From Actinomycetota bacterium (GTDB taxonomy: Bacteria > Actinomycetota > Acidimicrobiia > Acidimicrobiales > Ilumatobacteraceae): 64,000 nucleotides of DNA. Below the pieces are notes generated by a model. That model was not told where the DNA came from and ran no database searches. It was given only the letters and a program-made list of their open reading frames with translations. Position numbers and translations under genes: made by a program. Below, one piece after another: positions 56,380-64,000 of this stretch (position 1 is its first letter; each line of letters starts with the position of its first letter). Location of the stretch: positions 1-64,000 of the forward strand of contig WLIV01000018.1 in assembly GCA_009702045.1 (NCBI GenBank). The letters are read 5' to 3'.

Positions 56380-57543
56380 ATGAGCAGCGACCCGTACGGC
56401 CTCGAATCGATTTCGATCCAATGGCTGCGGGCCAAGCCTGGTCAGAAATGGGCGCGTTATCCGGGTGATGTCTCTGCGTGGGTGGCCGACATGGACTTCC
56501 CTCCGCCGCCGGTAGTGCTCACGGCATTGCGCAACACGACGGGAAGCGGCGACTTCGGGTATCCGGATTGGCGGCGCTCGGCGGGCGGCTCACCCGCCGA
56601 GCAGGCGTTCATCGCCCGCTGTGCTCGGCGCTACGGCTGGCAGATCGGGCTGGGCGAGTTGATGGAACTCAACGATGTCGTGCAGGGCATCCAGATCGTG
56701 CTGCACACGTCCACTGCGCCGGGCGATCGCATCGTGGTGCACACCCCGATCTACCCGCCGTTCCTCAGCAGCGTGGAGGACAGCGGCCGCGAGGTTGTGC
56801 GCGTGCCAGCACAGCCGTCGACAGCGTCACCATCCGGCTGGACGTTCGACCATGGCGCGCTCGATGCTGAGCTCACCGCCCGACCGGCCACGGCACTGCT
56901 TTTGTGTCATCCGCACAACCCCACCGGCCACGTGTTCTCCGAGGTTGAGCTGCGCGAGCTGGCCGCACTCGCCGAACGCCACGACTTGTTGATCATCAGC
57001 GACGAGATCCACGCCGACCTCACCTACGCGCCGCTCCAGCATCAGCCGATGGCCCTGTTCGCGCCCGAACGCACGGTCAGCATCCATGCCGCGTCGAAGG
57101 CCTTCAACCTTGCCGGTCTGCGCTATGCGGTTGCCCACTTCGGGTCGGCCGACGCGCTCCGCCGGGTGAAGGCGTTGCCCGGTCACCTCTGGGGAGCGCC
57201 GAACCTGCACGGAGTCGCGGCGACGACCGCTGCCTGGAACGACGGCGACGAATGGCTGGCCGCAGTGCTGGTTCACCTCGATCGCCAGCGGCAGCTACTC
57301 GCCGACCTGCTGCGCGAAGCCTTCCCGACAATCGGCTATCACATGCCAGCCGCGACCTACCTGGCGTGGCTCGACTGTCGTGCGCTGGGCTGGGGTGACG
57401 ACCCCTCTCGGGTGTTCGCCGAGCGCGGTGTCCGCCTGAGCGAAGGTCCCAACTTCGGCGTCGAGGGTCGTGGCTTCACCCGCCTCAACTTCGCCACGTC
57501 GTCGACCATCCTGCGCGACATCGTCACCCGCATGGCGGGCTGA
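56380..57543 (+). CDS. PatB/MalY-type PLP aminotransferase or cystathionine beta-lyase
   Basis: A 387-residue PLP enzyme. It begins DPYGLESISIQWLRAKPGQKW with VSAWVADMDFPPPP, the MalY/PatB signature. HPHNPTGHVFSEVEL, ISDEIHADLTYAPLQHQPM and the PLP-Lys in SIHAASKAFNLAGLRYA follow. These enzymes often cleave cystathionine or cysteine conjugates. The adjacency to metY-, serC- and aspC-like genes fits sulfur amino acid metabolism but does not prove it. Confidence 0.87.
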   Translation: MSSDPYGLESISIQWLRAKPGQKWARYPGDVSAWVADMDFPPPPVVLTALRNTTGSGDFGYPDWRRSAGGSPAEQAFIARCARRYGWQIGLGELMELNDVVQGIQIVLHTSTAPGDRIVVHTPIYPPFLSSVEDSGREVVRVPAQPSTASPSGWTFDHGALDAELTARPATALLLCHPHNPTGHVFSEVELRELAALAERHDLLIISDEIHADLTYAPLQHQPMALFAPERTVSIHAASKAFNLAGLRYAVAHFGSADALRRVKALPGHLWGAPNLHGVAATTAAWNDGDEWLAAVLVHLDRQRQLLADLLREAFPTIGYHMPAATYLAWLDCRALGWGDDPSRVFAERGVRLSEGPNFGVEGRGFTRLNFATSSTILRDIVTRMAG

Positions 57544-57572
57544 GCCAGCGCGCAGTTAGGCGAAGCGCTGGC
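57544..57572. terminator. Hairpin between convergent genes
   Basis: GCCAGCGC (57544-57551) and GCGCTGGC (57565-57572) are perfect reverse complements around a 13-nt loop, covering the leftward gene's stop. Confidence 0.5.
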
Positions 57573-58617
57573 CGGTGGGAGTGGCGAGGAAGTCGGCCAG
57601 GCGAATGTGCTCCTGAGTGATGAACCCGCGCTGGGGGAGCGAGCCGTTGTGCACCATCTCGATGACCGCGGCCACCGAGCCGGCGGTCGTCCAGGCGATG
57701 GCGGTGCGGCTGATGCCGTCGACGTCCTGGGGGGTGTAGGCCTTCACGAACTCCAGCCTTCGCAGTTGCCCGTTGATCGAACCCTCGGACGACACGTGCA
57801 TGTACACCACATCGTCACTCACCGGCGGCTTGGCATGCGTCAGCAACTCGCCGGCGAGGCTTCGGCGCTCACGCATCAGCAGCTCGTGGAAGAAGAAGTT
57901 CATCAGGTCCATGTGGCCCGGGTAGCGGATCGTTTTGTAGTCGATGTTCGCCACACGCCCGGCGTAGGTGTCGCACATACTGCCGAGACCGCCGGACGTC
58001 GTGAACGCTTCGAGTTGCACGCCGTTGACGTACAGCGTCTCGCGCCACTCCATCGCCGAAACCCATTTGCGCACGCCTTCCTCGATGACCTCGCAGTCGT
58101 TGAGGTACTCGTTCACCACACCCTCCGGCGACCAGTTGAACGCGTAGCCCAGTAGACCCGTCGGGTGTTGCGGCAGCGCTCCCACCCGCATGCGCACGGA
58201 GCGACACACGTCGAACGACTCCACCTGCGAGGCGGCGACGATGGCCACGAACCCCGGTGCGAGGCCACACTGTGGGGCCATGACGCCTGCCGAGGTGCGG
58301 CTGAGTTCGGCGATGGTACTGGTGGTGCCGACGTCCTCAGTGAGGTCGAAGTAGTGGATGCCCATTTCGTGGGCCACAGTGGCGACGCCCTGGTTCAACG
58401 TGTACGGCAGACACGACAGCACGGCGTCCACCTGCGCCAACTCCGCACGCAGCACACCGGGGTCAGAGATGTCGACCGTGTGGACCGGGAAGCCGCCGTC
58501 GTCGCGTGGCAGGCGTTGGTCGATGCCGGTGACCTGGAAGCCGGCGTGACGCAGGAACGTGGCGGCCAATTGGCCGACCTTGCCGAGACCGAGCACGGCG
58601 ACCTTTTCGAAGCTCAT
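57556..58617 (-). CDS. Saccharopine-dehydrogenase-like / lysine 6-dehydrogenase-like oxidoreductase
   Basis: A 353-residue NAD(P)-dependent enzyme. The Rossmann start is VAVLGLGKVGQLAATFLRHAGFQV. Continuing motifs are VDAVLSCLPYTLNQGVATVA, YFDLTEDVGTT and APQCGLAPGFVAIVAA. The large substrate domain includes ETLYVNGVQLEAFTTSGGLGSMCDTYAG. A role in lysine or polyamine metabolism is likely from the family but not shown. TACGCT lies six bases before the ATG. Confidence 0.86.
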   Translation of the reverse strand: MSFEKVAVLGLGKVGQLAATFLRHAGFQVTGIDQRLPRDDGGFPVHTVDISDPGVLRAELAQVDAVLSCLPYTLNQGVATVAHEMGIHYFDLTEDVGTTSTIAELSRTSAGVMAPQCGLAPGFVAIVAASQVESFDVCRSVRMRVGALPQHPTGLLGYAFNWSPEGVVNEYLNDCEVIEEGVRKWVSAMEWRETLYVNGVQLEAFTTSGGLGSMCDTYAGRVANIDYKTIRYPGHMDLMNFFFHELLMRERRSLAGELLTHAKPPVSDDVVYMHVSSEGSINGQLRRLEFVKAYTPQDVDGISRTAIAWTTAGSVAAVIEMVHNGSLPQRGFITQEHIRLADFLATPTGQRFA

Positions 58618-58623
58618 AGGCGC

Positions 58624-58629
58624 AGCGTA
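58624..58629 (-). promoter_or_regulatory. -10 box of a leaderless promoter
   Basis: TACGCT lies 6 nt before the ATG at 58617. Confidence 0.45.
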
Positions 58630-58640
58630 CGCCGCTCAGA

Positions 58641-59390
58641 TCAGGGCCAGTAGAGGCCTTGGTGTAGTGCTAGGCCACTGATCACCACGAGCGTCAGACA
58701 CTCGGCCACTTGTTCCGCGGCGCCGAGTACATCACCGCTGATGCCACCGATCTTGCGCCGCGCCAGCAGACCTGTTGCCGCTGCCGCCGCGAGCGCGGCG
58801 CCGGCCAGTGGGCCGACCCACCAGCCCGTGGCCAACGCCGTGACCGCCAGTCCACTCACCACACCGATCGTGGCGCGCAGCGGTGTGGTGCTGCGGCCGT
58901 AGTCGGCGCCGAGGCCGGTGTTCGTGGCGAGTCGCATGCTGCCGGCGAGACCCACTGCAGCGACGCGGCCCATCGTGTGGGCGGCGACCGCCGCGGCGAA
59001 CATCGCTGCCGGGCCGGGCAGCGAACCGAGGGCGACGATACGGACGACGATCGATGCGCACATCGCCGCGACGCCGTACGTGCCGTGGCGACTGTCCTTG
59101 AGGATTTCCAAGCGACGCTCGACCGTCCACCCACCGCCGAACGCGTCGGCGATATCGCCCAGGCCATCCTCGTGGAACGCGCCGGTGAGCAACAGTCCGA
59201 CAGTGACGGCGACGGCTGCCGCGACGAGTGGCGGGGTCAGTTCCCACATGCCGGCGGCAACACCACCGACGGTCACTCCGATCAATCCGCCGGCGAGCGG
59301 GAACCAGGCAACCGTGCGGCTGAGCGATGGCTCGCGCCGCAACCGGATGGGCACACGGGTGAGGAACTGCAGCGCAGCGAGCAGTGGCAC
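58641..59390 (-). CDS. cobS: Adenosylcobinamide-GDP ribazoletransferase
   Basis: A 249-residue membrane enzyme that joins adenosylcobinamide-GDP to alpha-ribazole, the last step of the nucleotide loop. The metal-binding motif is LTGAFHEDGLGDIADAFGGG; VERRLEILKDSRHGTYG is also conserved. About six hydrophobic helices are present. The start is a GTG at 59390, or possibly a TTG six bases upstream; it begins 10 bases after cobT ends. It closes the cobO-cobU-cobT-cobS operon. Confidence 0.9.
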   Translation of the reverse strand: MPLLAALQFLTRVPIRLRREPSLSRTVAWFPLAGGLIGVTVGGVAAGMWELTPPLVAAAVAVTVGLLLTGAFHEDGLGDIADAFGGGWTVERRLEILKDSRHGTYGVAAMCASIVVRIVALGSLPGPAAMFAAAVAAHTMGRVAAVGLAGSMRLATNTGLGADYGRSTTPLRATIGVVSGLAVTALATGWWVGPLAGAALAAAAATGLLARRKIGGISGDVLGAAEQVAECLTLVVISGLALHQGLYWP

Positions 59391-59400
59391 GACCAAACCC

Positions 59401-60393
59401 TCAGCCGAACCACTCGGTGAACGTGGGGACGTGGGTGATGCCGGCGCACGCCATGCGCACCAGCGGTACGGCCGCCATCGCGCCGCTGGCTTCACCGAGG
59501 CGCATGCCGAGGTCGAGCAGCGGCTGCTTGGCGAGGTGCTCCACCAGGCGACGGTGTCCGGGCTCGGCCGAACAATGGCCGACCTGACAGTGGTCGAGCG
59601 CACCGGGCACGGCGACCGCAAGTGGCAGCACCGCCGCCGTGACGACGTAGCCATCGAGCAAGACCGGTATCCCGCGCAGCCTGGCAGCGACAACGGCAGC
59701 GGCGATCGCCACCAGTTCGGCGCCACCAACTTCGCGAAGCACCTCGAGCGGATCGGTAACTCCAGCGATGCGGGTGACCGCAGCAATGACGGCGGCGCGC
59801 TTGCGGGCGAGACCGTCGTCGTCCACACCGGTACCGCGGCCCACCCAGTCGGCGGGGTCGCCACCGAGCAGCGCGGCGGTGACCGCGGCTGCGGCCGTGG
59901 TGTTACCGATCCCCATCTCGCCCAGCACCAGCAGGTCGGCGTCGAGTGACTCCACCGCGGCTCTGCCAGCGGCGACGCACTGATCGAACCGTTCGGTCGA
60001 CAGCGCTGGTTCGACCCTCACGTCGCCGGTGGGGCGACCGACCCCCACATCGATCGCCTGCACGGATGCACCGACGATGTCGGCGAACGCGGTGACGGTG
60101 CTGCGGTGTGCCTCAAACGCAGCCAACATCGCGCCGGTGACCTCGATCGGGTAGGCGCTCACGCCTGCTGCGGCCACACCGTGGTCGCCGGCGAAGATCA
60201 GCGCGGCCGGCCGATGCACGGCAGGCAGCGAGGTTCCCCGCCACTCGGCCACCCAGGCGGCGAGTTCGTCGAGCCGGGCCAGCGCGCCAGCCGGGCGGAG
60301 GATGTCGGCGGCACGGGCGCGAACGGCATCGCCGGCGACGAGATCAGCCGCGGGCAGTGCGGCCAGCGACGCGCGCAACCAGTCGCTGCTCAC
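59401..60393 (-). CDS. cobT: Nicotinate-nucleotide--dimethylbenzimidazole phosphoribosyltransferase
   Basis: A 330-residue enzyme that makes alpha-ribazole phosphate. Signature parts are ALIFAGDHGVAAAGVSAYPIEVT, the LGEMGIGNTTAAAAVTAALLGG motif, WVGRGTGVDDDG and GALDHCQVGHCSAEPGH. The GTG start overlaps the cobU stop by four bases. Confidence 0.95.
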   Translation of the reverse strand: MSSDWLRASLAALPAADLVAGDAVRARAADILRPAGALARLDELAAWVAEWRGTSLPAVHRPAALIFAGDHGVAAAGVSAYPIEVTGAMLAAFEAHRSTVTAFADIVGASVQAIDVGVGRPTGDVRVEPALSTERFDQCVAAGRAAVESLDADLLVLGEMGIGNTTAAAAVTAALLGGDPADWVGRGTGVDDDGLARKRAAVIAAVTRIAGVTDPLEVLREVGGAELVAIAAAVVAARLRGIPVLLDGYVVTAAVLPLAVAVPGALDHCQVGHCSAEPGHRRLVEHLAKQPLLDLGMRLGEASGAMAAVPLVRMACAGITHVPTFTEWFG

Positions 60394-60932
60394 CGTAAGA
60401 GGTCCCACGGGTTCTCCAGGCGCAGCGCGCGTCCTGCCACCATCAGCAGGGTGCGATCGGCGATACCAGCCACGGTCTGGTTGAGCCGGCCGAGTTCGTC
60501 GCGATAGCTGCGACCCAGCGACGTGTCGGGGTGGATTCCCAGACCGACCTCGTTGCTCACGATGACTGTGGGCACTTCGGTGTGCCCAGCACGCGCACGC
60601 AGAGCGCTGACGAACTGTTCGACGCGCACCGAGCGCAGTGCGTCCTCGGGTTCGTGCACCAACAGGTTGGCCAACCACAGGGTGAGGCAGTCGACGATCA
60701 GCAGGTGATCAAAGGGGACTGCCGCGATCGCAGCGCCCAGATCGAGCGGAGCCTCCACCGTGAGCCAATGCTCGGGTCGCTCATCGCGGTGTCGGGTGAT
60801 GCGCTCGCGCAGATCATCGTCGAACCCTTCTGCGGTGGCGACGAAGGTGACCGCTCCACCGTGGTGTTCACCCATCTGCACGGCGAGCGTGCTCTTGCCA
60901 CTCCGCGCGCCCCCGACGAGGAACGTGAGCAT
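60390..60932 (-). CDS. cobU: Bifunctional adenosylcobinamide kinase / guanylyltransferase
   Basis: A 180-residue enzyme that phosphorylates adenosylcobinamide and transfers GMP to it. The P-loop is FLVGGARSGKSTLAVQ. The conserved HRDERPEHWLTVEAPLDL, VDCLTLWLANLL and SNEVGLGIHPDTSLGRSYRDELGRLNQ segments are all present. The ATG shares one base with the cobO stop. Confidence 0.95.
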   Translation of the reverse strand: MLTFLVGGARSGKSTLAVQMGEHHGGAVTFVATAEGFDDDLRERITRHRDERPEHWLTVEAPLDLGAAIAAVPFDHLLIVDCLTLWLANLLVHEPEDALRSVRVEQFVSALRARAGHTEVPTVIVSNEVGLGIHPDTSLGRSYRDELGRLNQTVAGIADRTLLMVAGRALRLENPWDLLR

Positions 60933-61534
60933 CAGTAGTCGATTCCGCGTTTGGCGTTGATCTTGCGCTGAAATGCATGCTTGACCTCGAGCATCTCGGT
61001 GACCGTGTCGGCAACGTCGATGATCGCTTCTGGAGCGTCCCGGCCAGTGATGACGAGGTTGACGTGACGTGGGCGGCTGGTGATCGCGTGGACGACCTCC
61101 TCTGTGGGCACCCAGCCCCATGTGCACAGATAGGTGAGTTCGTCGAGGATCACGAGCTGGTGCTCGCCGGCGGCGATGATCTCCGCAGCGAGGGCCCAGC
61201 CCTCGCGAGCAAGCGCGATGTCGTGGCTTTGATCGGCAGAATCCCAGGTGAATCCGCTACCGAGGGAATGCCAGGTGACGCCGAGTTGGCGGCCGATCTT
61301 CTCCTCGCCGACCTTCCACCCGCTGCCCTTGATGAACTGCACGACGGCGACATTCCAGTCGCGGGCGACGGCGCGGATCATCACGCCGAAGGCAGCCGAA
61401 CTCTTGCCCTTTCCGTTGCCGGTGTTGACCAGCACGAGCGAATCGGCGTTGGTGAGGCCGGCGGGAACAGGGTCGTCCTCGAGCGGGAACGTGCCGGGTT
61501 CATGGGCAATGGGGATTTCGGGCTGCTCATCCAT
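60932..61534 (-). CDS. cobO: Cob(I)alamin adenosyltransferase (CobO/BtuR type)
   Basis: A 200-residue enzyme that adds the upper adenosyl ligand. The P-loop is VNTGNGKGKSSAAFG; the rest of the family pattern includes VVQFIKGSGWKVGEE, ILDELTYLCTWGWV and LVITGRDAPEAIIDVADTVTEM. It is first in the leftward cob operon, divergent from btuF. Confidence 0.95.
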   Translation of the reverse strand: MDEQPEIPIAHEPGTFPLEDDPVPAGLTNADSLVLVNTGNGKGKSSAAFGVMIRAVARDWNVAVVQFIKGSGWKVGEEKIGRQLGVTWHSLGSGFTWDSADQSHDIALAREGWALAAEIIAAGEHQLVILDELTYLCTWGWVPTEEVVHAITSRPRHVNLVITGRDAPEAIIDVADTVTEMLEVKHAFQRKINAKRGIDY

Positions 61535-61544
61535 GGGTGGCGCG

Positions 61545-61550
61545 AGCTTA
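61545..61550 (-). promoter_or_regulatory. -10 box of the cob operon
   Basis: TAAGCT lies 10 nt before the cobO ATG. No riboswitch is seen on this strand. Confidence 0.35.
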
Positions 61551-61599
61551 GGCAGCGAGTGGTACGGTTACGCCGTTCGTTCACCTCGATGGCCACCTC

Positions 61600-61770
61600 G
61601 GTGCCCACTGAGATGAACGGATGCACGGTGTTCAGCGAAGTCCGGTGAGATCCCGGCACTGTCCCGCAACGGTAGTTCGTGAGGCCCTCCAAGGCACACG
61701 ACGAGTCCGGTCGCCTGAAGCCGAGCGCGCAACTCACCCTCGAGGCAAGGGCGGTTCGCGACGGGGGTGC
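61600..61770 (+). ncRNA. Cobalamin riboswitch aptamer
   Basis: The leader contains AAGTCCGGTGAGATCCCGGC followed by ACTGTCCCGCAACGGTA, the conserved core and B12-box-like sequence of cobalamin riboswitches, and later GAGTCCGGTCGCCTG, the matching 3' element. It lies directly upstream of the cobalamin-uptake genes. The outer boundaries are approximate because the closing stem was not resolved by eye. Binding of adenosyl- or other cobalamin would repress btuFCD. Confidence 0.9.
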
Positions 61771-61789
61771 CCGTCGGATCCCAGCTTGT

Positions 61790-61829
61790 CCTCCCGAACC
61801 GGAGGCATGAGCCTCCGGAGAAACGGAGG
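61790..61829 (+). promoter_or_regulatory. Riboswitch expression platform around the btuF ribosome binding site
   Basis: CCTCC (61790-61794), GGAGGC (61801-61806), GCCTCC (61811-61816) and GGAGG (61825-61829, the btuF binding site) can pair in exclusive ways. The strongest is CCGGAGGC/GCCTCCGG (61799-61806 with 61811-61818), which leaves the binding site free. If 61790-61794 takes 61801-61805, then 61811-61816 is free to cover the binding site. This fits translational control. Confidence 0.6.
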
Positions 61830-61834
61830 ATCCG

Positions 61835-62737
61835 ATGAAACGGTTCACTTCCATCGCTGCACTCGCGGCGATCCTGCTCACCAGCGCGGCGTGCGGCGAC
61901 GCCTCGACGTCCGGCTCCACGACCAGCGCAGTCCCGGCGGTCACCGACACCGTTGTTCCGCCGCTGCACGCAATCATCAGCCTGTCGCCGACGGCCACGG
62001 AGATGCTGTTCGCGATCGGCGCCGGCGACCAGGTCATCGCCATCGACGATCAGTCGAACTTCCCGGCCGAGGCGCTGGCCAAGCCGCACGACCTGTCGGG
62101 TTTCGAACCCAACGTGGAAGCGATCGCTGCGCTGCACCCCGATCTGGTGGTCATCGCCGATGACTCCAAGGACCTCACCGGTCAGCTCGGCAAGTTGGGC
62201 ATCGCGGTGTGGGTTGGGACCGCGCCGACCTCGTTCGACGACGTCTACACCCAGATCCAGCAGCTCGGCCTCAACACTGGGCACGTCAACGAAGCCGATG
62301 CCCTCGTGACGACGATGAAGACCGACATCCAAACGGCCGTCGACTCGGCTCCCAAGTGGGCCACACCGCCGAGCTTTTACCACGAGCTCGACAACACGTT
62401 CTACAGCGTCACCGGCAACACCTTCATCGGTCAGGTCTACGGCCTGTTCGGCTTGAAGAACCTCGCCGACGGCGTGGAGGCGGGGAACGATTACCCGCAG
62501 CTCAACGCCGAGTACCTGGTGACCTCAAACCCCGACCTGATCTTCCTCGCGGATACGAAGTGCTGCGGCGAGTCGGCCGGCACGGTCGCTGCTCGTCCGG
62601 GCTGGGATGGGATCACCGCGGTACAGCGCGGCGCGATCGTGGTGATCGACGACGACATTGCCTCCCGCTGGGGACCACGTCTGGTCGGCTTCGTCCAGGC
62701 TGTCGCTTCGGCGCTGGCGAAGGTTCCGACCACCTGA
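61835..62737 (+). CDS. btuF: Cobalamin ABC transporter substrate-binding protein
   Basis: A 300-residue class III binding protein. It has a lipoprotein-like signal (KRFTSIAALAAILLTSAAC), so it is probably anchored outside the membrane and processed by Lgt, though the -3 residue is a Ser and not the usual Leu. Then a Thr/Ser linker and the fold: IISLSPTATEMLFAIGAGDQVIAID, FEPNVEAIAALHPDLVVIADDS and the C-terminal AEYLVTSNPDLIFLADTKCCGES. The riboswitch shows the ligand is a corrinoid. Confidence 0.92.
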   Translation: MKRFTSIAALAAILLTSAACGDASTSGSTTSAVPAVTDTVVPPLHAIISLSPTATEMLFAIGAGDQVIAIDDQSNFPAEALAKPHDLSGFEPNVEAIAALHPDLVVIADDSKDLTGQLGKLGIAVWVGTAPTSFDDVYTQIQQLGLNTGHVNEADALVTTMKTDIQTAVDSAPKWATPPSFYHELDNTFYSVTGNTFIGQVYGLFGLKNLADGVEAGNDYPQLNAEYLVTSNPDLIFLADTKCCGESAGTVAARPGWDGITAVQRGAIVVIDDDIASRWGPRLVGFVQAVASALAKVPTT

Positions 62738-63708
62738 TGGCCACACATCACCTCTCGCGCAAGTGGTGGCTCCCAGCATCCCTCGTGGTGCTGGTGGCTG
62801 CCGTCGCGCTCGGGGCGATGATCGGCCCGGCCGGTGGCATCTCGTCGGCCAACTGGCAGATCGTGTGGAACATCCGCCTGCCGCGTGTGGCGCTCGCCGG
62901 TGTGGTGGGGTCGATGTTGTCGCTCGCCGGCGCGAGCTACCAGGGCGTGTTCCGCAACCCGCTCGTCGACCCGTACCTGTTGGGTGCGGCTGCCGGTGCT
63001 GGGCTGGGGGCGTCGCTGGTGTTCGTCTATGCGCGCAGCGGTACGTCCGGCTGGCCCGTCGACCCGTTACCGCTTGCTGCCTTCCTCGGTGCACTGGCAG
63101 CGGTGTTCGTCACCTACACAGTGGGCGCGTCGTTCGGTGGAAGCAGTCTCAGCCTCGTGTTGGCCGGTGTGGCGGTCGCCGCGCTGGCCACCGCGGTGCA
63201 GCAGTTCCTGCTGCTGAGGCACAGCGATGTGATCAAGGAGGTCTACTCCTGGATCAGCGGCCGGGTGAACACTGCGACGTGGAGCGACGTGAAACTCGTA
63301 TTGCCCTACGTGGTGATCTCCGGGGCGGTGCTACTGGTGCACCGCCGCCACCTCGATGTGCTGCGTGTGGGCGATGAGGAAGCGTCCACCTTGGGGTCGG
63401 AGGTACGCCGGATCCGGCTCGTCGTCGTGATCGCGGCGACGTTGGGGACGGCAGCGGTCGTCAGCGTCAGCGGGCTGATCGGCTTCGTCGGCATCATGGT
63501 GCCGCACCTCGTCCGTCTGGTCGCTGGATCGTCGTACCGATTGGTGTTGCCGCTCAGCATCGTCGTCGGTGCCGCGTTCCTGATCCTTGCCGACATCCCC
63601 GGTCGCGTACTCCAGCACGGCGGCGAGACACCGATCGGGGTGGTCACTGCGCTGGTGGGTGCCCCCATGTTCATCTTCGTGTTGCGTTCGAGGAGGACTG
63701 CCGTATGA
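62737..63708 (+). CDS. btuC: Cobalamin ABC transporter permease
   Basis: A 323-residue FecCD-family permease with about ten transmembrane segments. Family motifs are IRLPRVALAGVVGSMLSLAGASYQGVFRNPLVDPYLLGAAAG-like text near 45-90 and GLIGFVGIMVPHLVRL near 240. The ATG shares one base with the btuF stop. Confidence 0.93.
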   Translation: MATHHLSRKWWLPASLVVLVAAVALGAMIGPAGGISSANWQIVWNIRLPRVALAGVVGSMLSLAGASYQGVFRNPLVDPYLLGAAAGAGLGASLVFVYARSGTSGWPVDPLPLAAFLGALAAVFVTYTVGASFGGSSLSLVLAGVAVAALATAVQQFLLLRHSDVIKEVYSWISGRVNTATWSDVKLVLPYVVISGAVLLVHRRHLDVLRVGDEEASTLGSEVRRIRLVVVIAATLGTAAVVSVSGLIGFVGIMVPHLVRLVAGSSYRLVLPLSIVVGAAFLILADIPGRVLQHGGETPIGVVTALVGAPMFIFVLRSRRTAV

Positions 63709-64000
63709 GCTCGCTCGGATTCGAATGTGTGAACGTTCGCTACGGAACCCAGGAGGCGCTGTACGCATTCACCGACCAAGTGAAGCCGGGCGAGTGGCTG
63801 TGCCTCATCGGCCCCAATGGTGCTGGCAAGTCGAGCGCGCTGCGGGCCGTGGCCGGCATCGTGCCGCACCGCGGCATCATCACTGTCGATGGCGCGCCGC
63901 TCTTCGAACGCTCGCCGCGCCGTCGGGCTGCACTCGTCGCGTACGTGCCGCAGACGCCGTTGATGCCGGACGACATGACCGGTGGTGAGTACGTGCTACT
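63705..64000 (+). CDS. btuD: Cobalamin ABC transporter ATP-binding protein (partial)
   Basis: The first 98 codons of an ABC ATPase, truncated by the window edge. The start ATG overlaps the btuC stop by four bases. It reads MSSLGFECVNVRYGTQEALY, has the Walker A loop [16 protein letters not shown], and the Q-loop region ALVAYVPQTPLMPDDM. The signature and Walker B lie beyond the window. Confidence 0.9.
   Translation, partial: MSSLGFECVNVRYGTQEALYAFTDQVKPGEWLCLIGPNGAGKSSALRAVAGIVPHRGIITVDGAPLFERSPRRRAALVAYVPQTPLMPDDMTGGEYVL

Overview
The window is a gene-dense stretch of a high-GC bacterial chromosome with about 55 protein-coding genes. No rRNA, tRNA, CRISPR array, transposase or prophage genes were seen. 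The gene content points to Actinomycetota: a luciferase-like F420-type oxidoreductase, a PAC2-family protein, aminoglycoside-phosphotransferase-like proteins with long C-termini, an HAE3/MMPL exporter and many GTG starts. About twenty genes also carry a TAnnnT-like -10 box only 6-10 nt before the start codon, as expected for leaderless transcripts. The class Acidimicrobiia (Ilumatobacter-like) is my best guess, but that is inference.

Layout. 0-8.5 kb: an ABC-2 exporter pair, an amidohydrolase, a decayed PAS/GAF/EAL signalling gene, a small unknown protein, and a divergent phosphotransferase / conserved-protein pair. 8.5-11.7 kb: a tightly overlapping AmmeMemoRadiSam operon (radical SAM, Memo, AMMECR1) that ends in a SAM methyltransferase. 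11.7-15 kb: an L-fucose-isomerase-like pseudogene with one in-frame TGA, an F420-type oxidoreductase with an SRPBCC protein, and a VapBC-type toxin-antitoxin pair. 15-29 kb: an ABC-F ATPase, a dual-specificity phosphatase, a fused indolepyruvate ferredoxin oxidoreductase, a YbaK deacylase, a second ABC-2 exporter, an M48 protease, a TPR/HD-GYP protein, a ferredoxin, an esterase, lgt and an enoyl-CoA hydratase. 29-36 kb: an intergenic 20-bp inverted repeat, an unknown Cys-rich protein, gatCAB, and a glycosyltransferase with a two-component system.

36-49 kb is the branched-chain amino acid and methionine region. An MFS transporter runs in frame into ilvD. Further on are myo-inositol-1-phosphate synthase with a divergent LysR regulator, and ilvBNC behind a leader peptide and attenuator. 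A stand-alone Hint (intein-like) protein and metY follow. 49-58.6 kb: a TrkA-N ion channel, an HAE3 exporter, serC with a PAC2 gene, two further PLP enzymes and a saccharopine-dehydrogenase-like protein.

58.6-64 kb is a cobalamin salvage and uptake locus. cobO-cobU-cobT-cobS run leftward; btuF-btuC-btuD run rightward behind a cobalamin riboswitch, and the window ends inside btuD. Together these genes would import corrinoid, adenosylate it and assemble the nucleotide loop.

The observations most worth following up are the solo Hint protein, the MFS-IlvD continuous frame, the ilv attenuator, the riboswitch expression platform, the methyltransferase appended to AmmeMemoRadiSam, and the 29.2-kb inverted repeat.
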